47,011 nt of DNA from a virus: positions 1 through 47,011 of IMG/VR virus record IMGVR_UViG_3300021961_000161; one strand, 5' to 3'. The translations under genes and the position numbers were made by a program. This document shows, piece after piece, positions 8,053 through 16,175 of this stretch (within the stretch, counting starts at the first letter, position 1; each line of letters opens with the position of its first letter). The notes beneath the pieces are model-generated. The model did no database searches. It had not been told where the DNA came from and worked only from the letters and a program-made list of their open reading frames with translations.

Positions 8053-9054
8053 ATGGCAATACAAAAGAATTTTAAAATCACCAATGGTCTTGAGGTAAAT
8101 ACCAACCTCATCTTTGCAGACACTGGTTCTAATAAGGTTGGTATTGCCACTACAAATCCACAACATACTCTACACGTTAGGGGTGGAATTGGAGTTACTA
8201 ATCTATCTGTAACTGGCATTTCTACTTTTAATAATCTAACAATTAATGGTAGAATAACAGCAGGAAGTAGTGTAGGTGCTGCCGGACAATATTTGGTTTC
8301 TACTGGCACTGGAGTAACTTGGGGAGCAGTTCCAACAGTTAGGTCTTCAGATCTTCAAACTGCAGGAGTAGGAGTAACTACATTTAGTACAACTTATTCA
8401 GTTGGATTATTAGATGTTTACATTAATGGTGTTAAATTATCAAGTGATGAATTTACCGCAAATAATGGTGCTACTGTTGTTTTAGATGATGCTTGTTTTG
8501 GTGGAGAAACAGTAGAATTTATCTCATATTCACCATTCGGTATTGGTGTTGGTGGAACATCAATTCAAGGTATTACAATTCTGGAAGAAGGTTCTCCAGT
8601 TGGCAGTGCATTGCAAGTTACTTCAATTAACTTTGTTGGAGCCGCAGTTACCGCAACTGGATCTGGAGTTGGTGTAACGGTTTATCTTTCTGACTATGTT
8701 TCTTCTACGGGAATCGCTACTTATTCTTCAAGTGCTGGCATAGCAACTTATGCGGATACTGCTGGGATTTCTACTTATTCTTCAAGTGCTGGCATAGCAA
8801 CTTATGCGGATACTGCTGGGATTTCTACTTATTCTTCAAGTGCTGGCATAGCAACTTATGCGGATACTGCTGGGATTTCTACTAATGTAATTGGTGGAAT
8901 TGCATCAGTAACATCAGTTGTTGCAGGAATTGTCACTGCAACAACTGGATTTGTTAGTATTGCAAATACAACACCAGTTACAATTGAATTGATAGGGAAT
9001 CAACTCACATTTAATGCGGTTGGGATCGGTTCCACAACTTTCACTCTATTCTAA
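8053..9054 (+). CDS. tail-fibre-like structural protein with 18-residue repeats
   Basis: Encodes 333 residues. The N-terminus has fibre-type segments such as KVGIATTNPQHTLHV, which recur in S74-type fibres. A middle domain (about 95-170) contains a LLDVYINGVKLSSDEF segment. Residues 223-276 are three identical 18-residue repeats (TYSSSAGIATYADTAGIS), also identical at DNA level. There is no S74 domain, so this protein would be matured differently from the neighbour at 9077. It is most likely a trimeric fibre or baseplate attachment protein. It follows an exact late promoter, and its own stop codon overlaps the late promoter motif of the next gene. Confidence 0.72.
   Translation: MAIQKNFKITNGLEVNTNLIFADTGSNKVGIATTNPQHTLHVRGGIGVTNLSVTGISTFNNLTINGRITAGSSVGAAGQYLVSTGTGVTWGAVPTVRSSDLQTAGVGVTTFSTTYSVGLLDVYINGVKLSSDEFTANNGATVVLDDACFGGETVEFISYSPFGIGVGGTSIQGITILEEGSPVGSALQVTSINFVGAAVTATGSGVGVTVYLSDYVSSTGIATYSSSAGIATYADTAGISTYSSSAGIATYADTAGISTYSSSAGIATYADTAGISTNVIGGIASVTSVVAGIVTATTGFVSIANTTPVTIELIGNQLTFNAVGIGSTTFTLF
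8719..8880 (+). repeat. three perfect 54-bp tandem repeats
   Basis: Copies at 8719-8772, 8773-8826 and 8827-8880 are identical base for base and stay in frame, coding 18 residues each. Perfect identity points to recent expansion or ongoing homogenisation, and the copy number may change easily. Confidence 0.95.
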
Positions 9055-9057
9055 ATA
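9050..9057 (+). promoter_or_regulatory. late promoter motif overlapping a stop codon
   Basis: TCTAAATA contains the stop codon of the 8053 gene (TAA at 9052-9054) and lies 19 bases before the gene at 9077. Confidence 0.55.
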
Positions 9058-9076
9058 AAAATATAAGGAGAAAGCA

Positions 9077-10411
9077 ATGAGCATAAGGAACAGAGAACTA
9101 TCTCAATTTGGTTCTTTTATATACATTGATGACGCCACAAAGACCGTTGGAATTGCAACGACTACTACTCCTTATGTTGGAATAGGAACTACGAATGCAA
9201 CTCATAAACTAACAGTTGTTGGAAACACTAATGTTTCTGGTGATATTAATGTTGGTGGTGCTTTAAGTGCAACTTCCTTTTATCTGAACGGAAACTCTCT
9301 TATAAATGCAGCATTACAGACTTGGGAGTTTGCTGGATCTGATGTATATCGTTTAAATGGAAATGTTGGTATTGGAACATCAATTATCAGCGAAAAGTTA
9401 GAAGTTATTGGAAATGCAAAAGCTTCAAGATTTATTTCAACAGTAACAACAGGGACATCACCATTAACAGTTACTTCTCAAACTCTTGTTACAAACTTAA
9501 ATGCTGATTATTTGAGAGGAAAAATATCTCCAAATGGTGATATTGTGGGAACAACAGATACTCAAACTTTAACAAATAAAACTCTTACATTACCCACCTT
9601 TGGTGGAACTGGTGTTGCTTTCACTGGATCCACTTCCGGTATATCGACCGTAAGGGCAGCATCTACTGCATCAGGAATTATTGAAATTCCTTCGGTTACT
9701 GGAATTCAGACATTTGTTACAACTAATGCAGTTGGTATTGTAACATCTGGAATGATTGCAGATCTTAGTATTGTAAATGCAGATGTTGCTGCTGGTGCTG
9801 CAATTTCTTATAGCAAATTAGATCTTTCAAATTCCATTGTAAATGCCGACATTGCTACTGGAGCAGCAATTGCAATATCAAAACTTGCAGCATCAACAAT
9901 ATCTGGAATTTCTCTTGGAAATAATTTAAACGATTTAACTGCTGGTTCTTTTATTAATTACAGTTCTGGTAGTACATATAATGGTTCATCTGCAATCACG
10001 GTATCAGTTGCAGCAACCACAGCAAATACAGCAGATACTATTGTTGCTCGTGATGCTTCTGGCGATTTTAGCGTAGGTTCAATCTCCTGTGCAAATGTTA
10101 CTGCTACCTTTACAGTAGAGGCAGCCGACTTTAACTCAACATCTGATGAAAACTTAAAATCAAATATCGAAACTGTACAAAATCCACTAGATACTTTACA
10201 TCAACTTCGCGGTGTTACATTTGATTGGAAAACAACCAATAAACCATCGGTTGGTGTAATTGCACAAGAAATCGAACAAGTATTACCTCAACTTGTCAAC
10301 GAAGGAGAACATAAATCAGTTAACTACAATGGTTTAATTGGAGTTCTAATTGAAGCAGTTAAAGAATTATCTGCAGAAGTTGAAGATCTTAAGTCCCAAC
10401 TAAATAAGTAA
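9077..10411 (+). CDS. fibre protein with C-terminal S74 chaperone domain
   Basis: Encodes 444 residues. The body carries fibre repeats (VGIGTTNATHKLTVVGN near 35, NGNVGIGTS near 93) and Ala/Ser/Thr-rich beta segments. Residues 354-444 are an intramolecular chaperone of the peptidase S74 type: STSDENLKSNI, then LHQLRGVTFDWK, PSVGVIAQEIEQVLPQLV and VNYNGLIGVLIEAVKEL, ending in a coiled coil. In this family the domain helps trimerise the fibre and then cuts itself off just before the conserved Ser of the SD motif (about residue 356). A good ribosome site, AGGAG at 9066-9070, lies 6 bases before the ATG. The target receptor is not visible from sequence. Confidence 0.88.
   Translation: MSIRNRELSQFGSFIYIDDATKTVGIATTTTPYVGIGTTNATHKLTVVGNTNVSGDINVGGALSATSFYLNGNSLINAALQTWEFAGSDVYRLNGNVGIGTSIISEKLEVIGNAKASRFISTVTTGTSPLTVTSQTLVTNLNADYLRGKISPNGDIVGTTDTQTLTNKTLTLPTFGGTGVAFTGSTSGISTVRAASTASGIIEIPSVTGIQTFVTTNAVGIVTSGMIADLSIVNADVAAGAAISYSKLDLSNSIVNADIATGAAIAISKLAASTISGISLGNNLNDLTAGSFINYSSGSTYNGSSAITVSVAATTANTADTIVARDASGDFSVGSISCANVTATFTVEAADFNSTSDENLKSNIETVQNPLDTLHQLRGVTFDWKTTNKPSVGVIAQEIEQVLPQLVNEGEHKSVNYNGLIGVLIEAVKELSAEVEDLKSQLNK
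10399..10406 (+). promoter_or_regulatory. late promoter motif
   Basis: ACTAAATA lies within the last codons of the S74 fibre gene and 26 bases before the gene at 10433. Confidence 0.5.
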
Positions 10412-10432
10412 AAGCCGAGTGGAGACACGAAG

Positions 10433-11320
10433 ATGGCAATTAAGGTAAATAACGTTACAGTTATTGATAATGGTCCAGTCATTTATGCAAATGGAACTGT
10501 AGGAACTGCCGGTAGTATTCTCAAATCTACAGGAACTGGAATTGAATGGGCAGCTGCTGCAGCTGGAGGATCAGGTTCTTTTGATACTGGAATTACAACA
10601 TCAGTTTATGTCTCAGTAAGTGCCGGTCTTGGTACAAATCCAACAACATCTACAAATATTTTTACTGCACCAGGAATTGCATATAGTTTCCCATCAACTG
10701 CAGGATTTGAATATATTATTGAATCCATTCACGTTACAAACAAATCAGGAAATAATTTATATCTCTCAGGAAGACACGATTTTAGTGGTAGTGTAAACGT
10801 ACCGATTGCTAAACAAATTCCAGTTCCTTCAGAAAGTTCTATTGAACTTTTAGAGCAACCAAGAATAGCAAATCCATCGGATATTTTAAGACTTCAAGCA
10901 CTGTCTGGTGTTGGGACTAATGCAACAGGTCACGATGGTGGACTTGACGCATTCATTACTATTTCTAGAAAAGCAGATACTAACTACATTGGTGTAGGTA
11001 GAACAATTACATCAACAGATCAAGAAGTCTTCACTTCTGCAACCTATCCTTCAGTTATTCAATCTATAAGTGTTGCTAATTATAATAATAATGTTGATGC
11101 TGACGTAACAATTTCTGTATTCCGAGGAGGAACTGTTGGTCAAATTGTAACAACAGGCGTCAGACAAGGATATCTTGCATTTAACCTCACAATTCCCAAA
11201 AACAGCACAATTGAAGTCTGTTCAAAACCAAAACTACTTTTGGCAGGAGATTCAATTCTTGTAACCTCAAACCCCACAAGTTCTGTAGGTATCATTGTTG
11301 CAGGTAAATACATAGTCTGA
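10433..11320 (+). CDS. virion structural protein with duplicated beta domain
   Basis: Encodes 295 residues. After a short fibre-type N-terminus (GTAGSILKSTGTGIEW, shared in style with the neighbours), two related beta-rich domains follow at about 95-165 and 200-285. Each has a pattern of I.SI.V.N......V.I...G followed by a PKP/QPR-like turn and ...GD.L/I.....S. It ends with IIVAGKYIV. No enzyme motif is seen. Its place in a late fibre cluster suggests a baseplate or fibre-associated structural protein. It is followed after 27 bases by the oxygenase gene at 11348. Confidence 0.65.
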   Translation: MAIKVNNVTVIDNGPVIYANGTVGTAGSILKSTGTGIEWAAAAAGGSGSFDTGITTSVYVSVSAGLGTNPTTSTNIFTAPGIAYSFPSTAGFEYIIESIHVTNKSGNNLYLSGRHDFSGSVNVPIAKQIPVPSESSIELLEQPRIANPSDILRLQALSGVGTNATGHDGGLDAFITISRKADTNYIGVGRTITSTDQEVFTSATYPSVIQSISVANYNNNVDADVTISVFRGGTVGQIVTTGVRQGYLAFNLTIPKNSTIEVCSKPKLLLAGDSILVTSNPTSSVGIIVAGKYIV

Positions 11321-11347
11321 TAGAATTAATTTATTTGAAAAAATCTT

Positions 11348-11926
11348 ATGTTCAATATTAAGTGTCGGGGAATTTATCCTACCGATTTGTACTTCGTTGA
11401 TATCTTTGATCAAAAAGAAAACGACAGTTATAAAGCAGAACTTCTAAGGCTCTCACAAATTGAACCTGGAAATACTGTAAGCAATCGTAATGGATGGCAG
11501 AGTGATATTAATCTCTGGCAGAATGAAGCATTTAAACCACTTCTAGAGAAGTCTTCTAATATTGTTCAATCAATCATTGCAGACCTCTCTACCAATAAAC
11601 CAGAGTTCGTCATTCGCTCAATGTGGGGGAATATTAATCCCAAAGGTGGTTTTAATCTTACTCACGTTCATCCGACTGGTTGGTTGAGTGCTGTGTATTA
11701 TGTTGCACTTCCTCAAGGATGTCCTGGAATTACTTTTGAAGATCCAAGACCAGCAAGATTGATGGATTTTCAGCACAGTTGCTTGGTAGATAACCTTTAT
11801 TATAATCATCAACCTCAAGTTGGTCAATTGGTTCTATTTCCTTCTTGGTTACCTCATTTCGTCAATCCAAATCCAACAGACGAAAATCGTATTTCAATCT
11901 CATTTAATGTGGAGTTACTTGTATGA
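11348..11926 (+). CDS. 2OG-Fe(II) oxygenase
   Basis: Encodes 192 residues matching the phage-rich group of 2-oxoglutarate and iron dependent oxygenases (2OG-FeII_Oxy_5 / TIGR02466 type). The core motif NLTHVHPTGWLSAVYYV (about 103-119) contains the likely iron-binding His pair, H106 and H108. The second half motif, GQLVLFPSWLPHFVNP (about 159-174), gives the distal His, H170, and RISISFN supplies the Arg (R181) expected to hold 2-oxoglutarate. The substrate is unknown; hydroxylation of a protein or a sugar is possible. It overlaps the next gene by 4 bases (ATGA), so the two are coupled, and together they lead into the first propeller gene. Confidence 0.82.
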   Translation: MFNIKCRGIYPTDLYFVDIFDQKENDSYKAELLRLSQIEPGNTVSNRNGWQSDINLWQNEAFKPLLEKSSNIVQSIIADLSTNKPEFVIRSMWGNINPKGGFNLTHVHPTGWLSAVYYVALPQGCPGITFEDPRPARLMDFQHSCLVDNLYYNHQPQVGQLVLFPSWLPHFVNPNPTDENRISISFNVELLV

Positions 11927-12585
11927 CCTCTGTTCTGGTTGCAATGCCTTGTTATGGTGGAATGGTCAGTGATAAGACTGCAAAAGGTCTCTTTAATCTT
12001 GGAAAAGGATTGATTAAGAATGGTATTGATCACGGACTTCTTACAATGGCAAATGAAAGTCTAGTCACAAAAGCACGTTCTAGAATTGCTAACTTTTATA
12101 TGAACAACACAGAGTATGAGAAAATTCTGTTTATTGATGCAGATGTTGGATTTTCTGCAGAGGATGCAATCAAACTCATCACAGCAGATAAGGATATTGT
12201 ATGTGGTGCATATCCAATGAAAGGTATTCCTCTAAGATATAACTACAATATCTCATCACCACCAGTTGCAGAAGAGGGTCTGGTGCAGATTGAAAATATT
12301 GGATTTGGATTTTGTTGTATTAAGAGAAAAGTCTTTCAAGAGATACAAAATCGTTATGGAGAGGAATTAAAGTACTATCCTGCACTAAATAATTCAAGTT
12401 ATCCTCCAACGGAACAGGAATATCATAACTCATATCATTACTTCCTTGAAATGAAAAAAGATATGTCTTTTCTACCTGAAGACTTCTCTTTCTTTGAAAG
12501 AGCATCAAGTGTAGGATACAAATCTTGGTTAGATACAAGTATTCGTCTTAGTCACGTTGGATCTCACGTCTATCAAGAAGAGTAA
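11923..12585 (+). CDS. glycosyltransferase, GT-A fold
   Basis: Encodes 220 residues. The N-terminus VLVAMPCYGG starts a Rossmann-like strand, and LFIDADVGF (about 69-77) contains the DxD (D72-A-D74) that binds the metal and sugar nucleotide in GT-A enzymes. DIVCGAYPMKG and an ENIGFGFCCIKRKVF segment follow, as in GT2-like phage and bacterial enzymes. It is translationally coupled to the oxygenase (ATGA overlap), and its stop is only 4 bases before the first propeller gene. Donor and acceptor are unknown. The tight linkage suggests it acts on the neighbouring adhesin or on a surface glycan, which is inference. Confidence 0.78.
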   Translation: MTSVLVAMPCYGGMVSDKTAKGLFNLGKGLIKNGIDHGLLTMANESLVTKARSRIANFYMNNTEYEKILFIDADVGFSAEDAIKLITADKDIVCGAYPMKGIPLRYNYNISSPPVAEEGLVQIENIGFGFCCIKRKVFQEIQNRYGEELKYYPALNNSSYPPTEQEYHNSYHYFLEMKKDMSFLPEDFSFFERASSVGYKSWLDTSIRLSHVGSHVYQEE

Positions 12586-12589
12586 GTAA

Positions 12590-15328
12590 ATGGCAATTGG
12601 AGTATTTGGTCTTAAAAAAGTCTATAATAATCAAAGAAAGAATATAGAACAAGGACTTAATCTGAATATTCCTGGACTTCTTTATGGTTACTACGGTGGT
12701 GGAGAAACTCCAACTCCTACTGTTGTTTGCACCATAGATCGTTTAGACTTCTCAACAGAAACAGTAACAGTACCGACACCTAAGTTATCTCAAGCAAGAT
12801 CTTTATTAGCAGCAACCTCAAGTAGTTCTTATGGTTACTTTGGTGGTGGTGTTACTCCTGGTTCTATTTTTGTCTGCACTATAGATCGTTTAGATTTCTC
12901 TACAGAAACAGTATCAGTACCAACACCAAAGTTATCTCAGGCAAGGCAAGGATTGTCAGTAGTTGCAAACAGTTCTTATGGTTACTTTGGTGGTGGTGCA
13001 ACAGCACTGCGCTCTACTATAGACCGTTTAGATTTCTCTACTGAAACCATATCAGTACCAACACCTAAGTTATCTCAATCAAAACAGTTATTGTCAGGAA
13101 CCTCAAGTAGTTCTTATGGTTACTTTGGTGGCGGTCTTACTCCCATTGCCATTTGCACCATAGATCGTATAGATTTCTCTACAGAAATAGTATCAACACC
13201 AACACCTCAGTTATCTCAAGCAAGATATGGATTAGCAGCAGTCTCAAGTAGTTCTTATGGTTATTTTGGTGGTGGTTACACTACTATTGTTGTTTGTACT
13301 ATAGATCGTGTAGATTTTTCTACAGAAACAGTATCAGTCCCAACACCTAAGTTATCCCAAGCAAGAAGAGCATTAGCAGGAGCATCAAGTGCATCTTTTG
13401 GTTATTTTGGTGGTGGCATTTCTCCTGTTGCTGGTGTTTTCAGTACCATAGATCGTTTAGATTTCTCAACAGAAACAGTAACAGTACCGACATCTAAGTT
13501 ATCTCAAGCAAGACAAGGATTAGCATCAGTCCAAATAAACCGCAATCCAATCTTTAAAGGTTCTCCAAAGTACACTAACTGGCCTGAGAGTGCTACTACT
13601 GGTTACTTTGGTGGTGGTGCTATTCCTACTCCCGCCGGAGTTTCCACTATAGACCGTATAGATTTCTCCACAGAAACAGTAACAACACCAACACCTAAGT
13701 TATCTCAAGCAAGAGCTTCTTTAGCAGCAGTCTCAAGCAGTTCTTATGGTTACTTTGGTGGTGGTGGTCCAGGTCCTTTTTGCACCATAGACCGTTTAGA
13801 TTTTTCAACAGAAACAGTATCAGTCCCAACACCTAAGTTATCTCAAGCAAGAACTGGTTTAGTAGCAGCATCAAGTAGTTCTTATGGTTACTTTGGTGGT
13901 GGTGCTATTCCTACTCGCGTTTGTACTATAGACCGTTTAGATTTCTCTACAGAAACAGTATCAGTACCGACACCTCAGTTATCTCAAGCAAGAAATTCTT
14001 TAGCAGCAACCTCAAGTAGTTCTTATGGATATTTTGGTGGTGGTTATGATACTACTCCTATTCGAGTTTGTACCATAGACCGTTTAGATTTCTCTACAGA
14101 AACAGTATCAGTACCAACACCTAAGTTATCTCAAGCAAGAGCTTTCTTAGCAGCAACCTCAAGTAGTTCTTATGGATACTTTGGAGGTGGTTCTATTCCT
14201 ACTGGTTCAGGTTCTCTCATAGACCGTTTAGATTTCTCCACAGAAACAGTATCAGTACCAACACCCAAGTTATCTCAAGCAAGACAAGAACTTACAGCAA
14301 CCTCAAGTAGTTCTTATGGTTACTTTGGTGGAGGTTTTGTTTCTTCTACTATAGATCGTTTAGATTTTTCTACAGAAACCGTATCAGCACCAACACCCAA
14401 GTTATCTCAAGGAAGATTTCAGTTAGCATCAGTCTCAGCAGCAACAGGAAACCGCAGAGTTGGTTCTGCGACTTATGGTTATTGGGGTGGTGGTGCTCCG
14501 AGTTCTCTCATAGACCGTTTAGATTTTTCTACAGAAACAGTATCAGTACCAACACCTAAGTTATCTCAAGCAAGAAGTATATTAACAGCAGTCTCAAGTA
14601 GTTCTTATGGATATTTTGGAGGGGGGAATGTTCCACTTTCTTCCTCAACTATAGATCGTCTAGATTTCTCTACAGAAACAGTATCAGTACCAACACCTAA
14701 GTTATCTCTAGCAAGAAATGGATTAGCAGCAGTTGCAAACAGTTCTTATGGTTACTTTGGTGGTGGCATTACTCTTGTTCCTACAGTCTCCACTATAGAT
14801 CGTCTAGATTTCTCTACAGAAACAGTATCAGTACCAACACCTAAGTTATCCCAAACAAAAGGATATTTAACAGCAGCATCTAGTAGTTCTTATGGTTACT
14901 TTGGTGGTGGTTATGCTCCACCTACTTCTGTTAGCACAATAGACCGTTTAGACTTTTCAACAGAAACCATATCAGTACCAACACCTAAGTTATCTCAAGC
15001 AAGAACTCAATTATCAGCAACATCAAATAGTTCTTATGGATATTTTGGTGGTGGAGCTATTCCTACTCCTGCTCAGGTTTGTACCATAGACCGTCTAGAC
15101 TTCTCTACAGAAACAGTATCAGTACCAACACCTAAGTTATCTCAAGCAAGATCTTACTCAGCAGGAGCATCAAGTAGTTCTTATGGTTACTTTGGTGGTG
15201 GATCTACTACTCCCACTCCTGTTTCTACAATAGATCGTATAGATTTCTCTACAGAAACTGTAACAATTCCATCACAAAAACTAACTCAAGCAAGAAGTGC
15301 TTTAGCTGCAGTCTCAAACGTAAACTAA
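12590..15328 (+). CDS. tri-propeller adhesin 1: 18 kelch-like blades in 3 x 6
   Basis: Encodes 912 residues, nearly all repeats. Each blade of about 43-52 residues reads YGYFGGG, a variable loop, (C/S)TIDRLDFSTETVSVP, TPKLSQAR, two variable residues, then LAATSSSS. This fits the kelch pattern (diglycine, aromatic-Asp strand, Pro/Arg turn), so beta-propellers are expected. I count exactly 18 blades. Blades 1-6 are followed by a linker (13535-13600, INRNPIFKGSPKYTNWPE...), blades 7-12 by a second linker (14435-14473, SAATGNRRVGSAT), then come blades 13-18. The first 30 or so residues form a distinct leader ending LNIPGLL, perhaps the virion anchor. Eight blades have Cys before TIDR. No enzyme motif is seen. 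It is probably a receptor-binding protein; that function is inferred. Confidence 0.85.
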   Translation: MAIGVFGLKKVYNNQRKNIEQGLNLNIPGLLYGYYGGGETPTPTVVCTIDRLDFSTETVTVPTPKLSQARSLLAATSSSSYGYFGGGVTPGSIFVCTIDRLDFSTETVSVPTPKLSQARQGLSVVANSSYGYFGGGATALRSTIDRLDFSTETISVPTPKLSQSKQLLSGTSSSSYGYFGGGLTPIAICTIDRIDFSTEIVSTPTPQLSQARYGLAAVSSSSYGYFGGGYTTIVVCTIDRVDFSTETVSVPTPKLSQARRALAGASSASFGYFGGGISPVAGVFSTIDRLDFSTETVTVPTSKLSQARQGLASVQINRNPIFKGSPKYTNWPESATTGYFGGGAIPTPAGVSTIDRIDFSTETVTTPTPKLSQARASLAAVSSSSYGYFGGGGPGPFCTIDRLDFSTETVSVPTPKLSQARTGLVAASSSSYGYFGGGAIPTRVCTIDRLDFSTETVSVPTPQLSQARNSLAATSSSSYGYFGGGYDTTPIRVCTIDRLDFSTETVSVPTPKLSQARAFLAATSSSSYGYFGGGSIPTGSGSLIDRLDFSTETVSVPTPKLSQARQELTATSSSSYGYFGGGFVSSTIDRLDFSTETVSAPTPKLSQGRFQLASVSAATGNRRVGSATYGYWGGGAPSSLIDRLDFSTETVSVPTPKLSQARSILTAVSSSSYGYFGGGNVPLSSSTIDRLDFSTETVSVPTPKLSLARNGLAAVANSSYGYFGGGITLVPTVSTIDRLDFSTETVSVPTPKLSQTKGYLTAASSSSYGYFGGGYAPPTSVSTIDRLDFSTETISVPTPKLSQARTQLSATSNSSYGYFGGGAIPTPAQVCTIDRLDFSTETVSVPTPKLSQARSYSAGASSSSYGYFGGGSTTPTPVSTIDRIDFSTETVTIPSQKLTQARSALAAVSNVN
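13535..13600 (+). repeat. conserved linker between propellers 1 and 2
   Basis: A 22-residue segment (INRNPIFKGSPK then YTNWPESATT) interrupts the blade series after blade 6. Nearly identical DNA is found at 17111-17176 and 24895-24960 in the two paralogues. Confidence 0.85.
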
Positions 15329-15331
15329 ATA
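15324..15331 (+). promoter_or_regulatory. late promoter motif overlapping a stop codon
   Basis: ACTAAATA spans the TAA stop of propeller gene 1 (15326-15328) and lies 16 bases before the sulfotransferase gene. The same arrangement ends all three propeller genes. Confidence 0.58.
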
Positions 15332-15347
15332 ATCAAAAAATTATATA

Positions 15348-16175
15348 ATGAAAACCTTCCACTTTATGTCTGGACTTCCACGTTCAGGTTCGACATTACT
15401 GACTGCAATACTCAATCAAAATCCAGAGATACACGCATCTACAAACTCTCCTCTGTTAGATACGATACATTATACAGAGGAGTATCTCTTATATAACTCA
15501 GAGCAATATAAAGCAAATCCAAAACCAGAGTGTGCATCTAAGGTCTTATCATCTATTGCACCAAACTATTATTTCAACACTCAAGAACCAATCATCATTG
15601 ATAAGTCACGAGGCTGGGTCAATCAAATACAACATATTAAAGACTACATTACTCCAGAACCAAAGATTATTTGTATGGTTCGGAACATACAAGACATTAT
15701 GGTTTCTTTTCTTGCACTGATAGAAAGAAGTAACACACTGTCTTTTATTGATAAAGGACTAATAGAAAGTAACTTAGAACTCACGAATGATAATCGCTGT
15801 GAGTATCTAATGTCTCCAAGAGGTATTATTGGAATGTCCTATCACGCATTATCAGAGGCATATCGTAAAGGACATCAAAGGTATCTGTTGATCGTAGAGT
15901 ATGATAACCTAATTCAAAATCCTCAAAGAGAACTTAATCGTATTCATTCATTCTTGAATGTACCTTTTTATTCTTATGATTTCTCAAATGTAAAACCAAA
16001 AGAGAATGAGAATGATGTGGTTTATGGACTTGAAAATATGCATACAGTCAGAAATAAAGTCCAAAAAATACATAGAGATAATTCAAAATATCTTAGTGAG
16101 TATATTTTAGATAAATATAAAGAAATGGAGTTCTGGCGTCAAGCAACTCCTCAGTATTCTGTATTCGGGATCTAA
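15348..16175 (+). CDS. sulfotransferase
   Basis: Encodes 275 residues with the two signatures of PAPS-dependent sulfotransferases. Near the start, MSGLPRSGSTLLTAILN (7-23) is the P-loop-like 5'-phosphosulfate loop. Later, KIICMVRNIQDIMVSFLA (about 106-123) is the 3'-phosphate binding segment with Arg and Ser. A YDNLIQNP segment and a C-terminal helical region complete the family pattern. It would move sulfate from PAPS to a hydroxyl on a sugar or protein. Its stop overlaps the start of propeller gene 2 by one base (TAATG), so the two are translated together, which favours a role linked to that adhesin. The acceptor is unknown. Confidence 0.83.
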   Translation: MKTFHFMSGLPRSGSTLLTAILNQNPEIHASTNSPLLDTIHYTEEYLLYNSEQYKANPKPECASKVLSSIAPNYYFNTQEPIIIDKSRGWVNQIQHIKDYITPEPKIICMVRNIQDIMVSFLALIERSNTLSFIDKGLIESNLELTNDNRCEYLMSPRGIIGMSYHALSEAYRKGHQRYLLIVEYDNLIQNPQRELNRIHSFLNVPFYSYDFSNVKPKENENDVVYGLENMHTVRNKVQKIHRDNSKYLSEYILDKYKEMEFWRQATPQYSVFGI

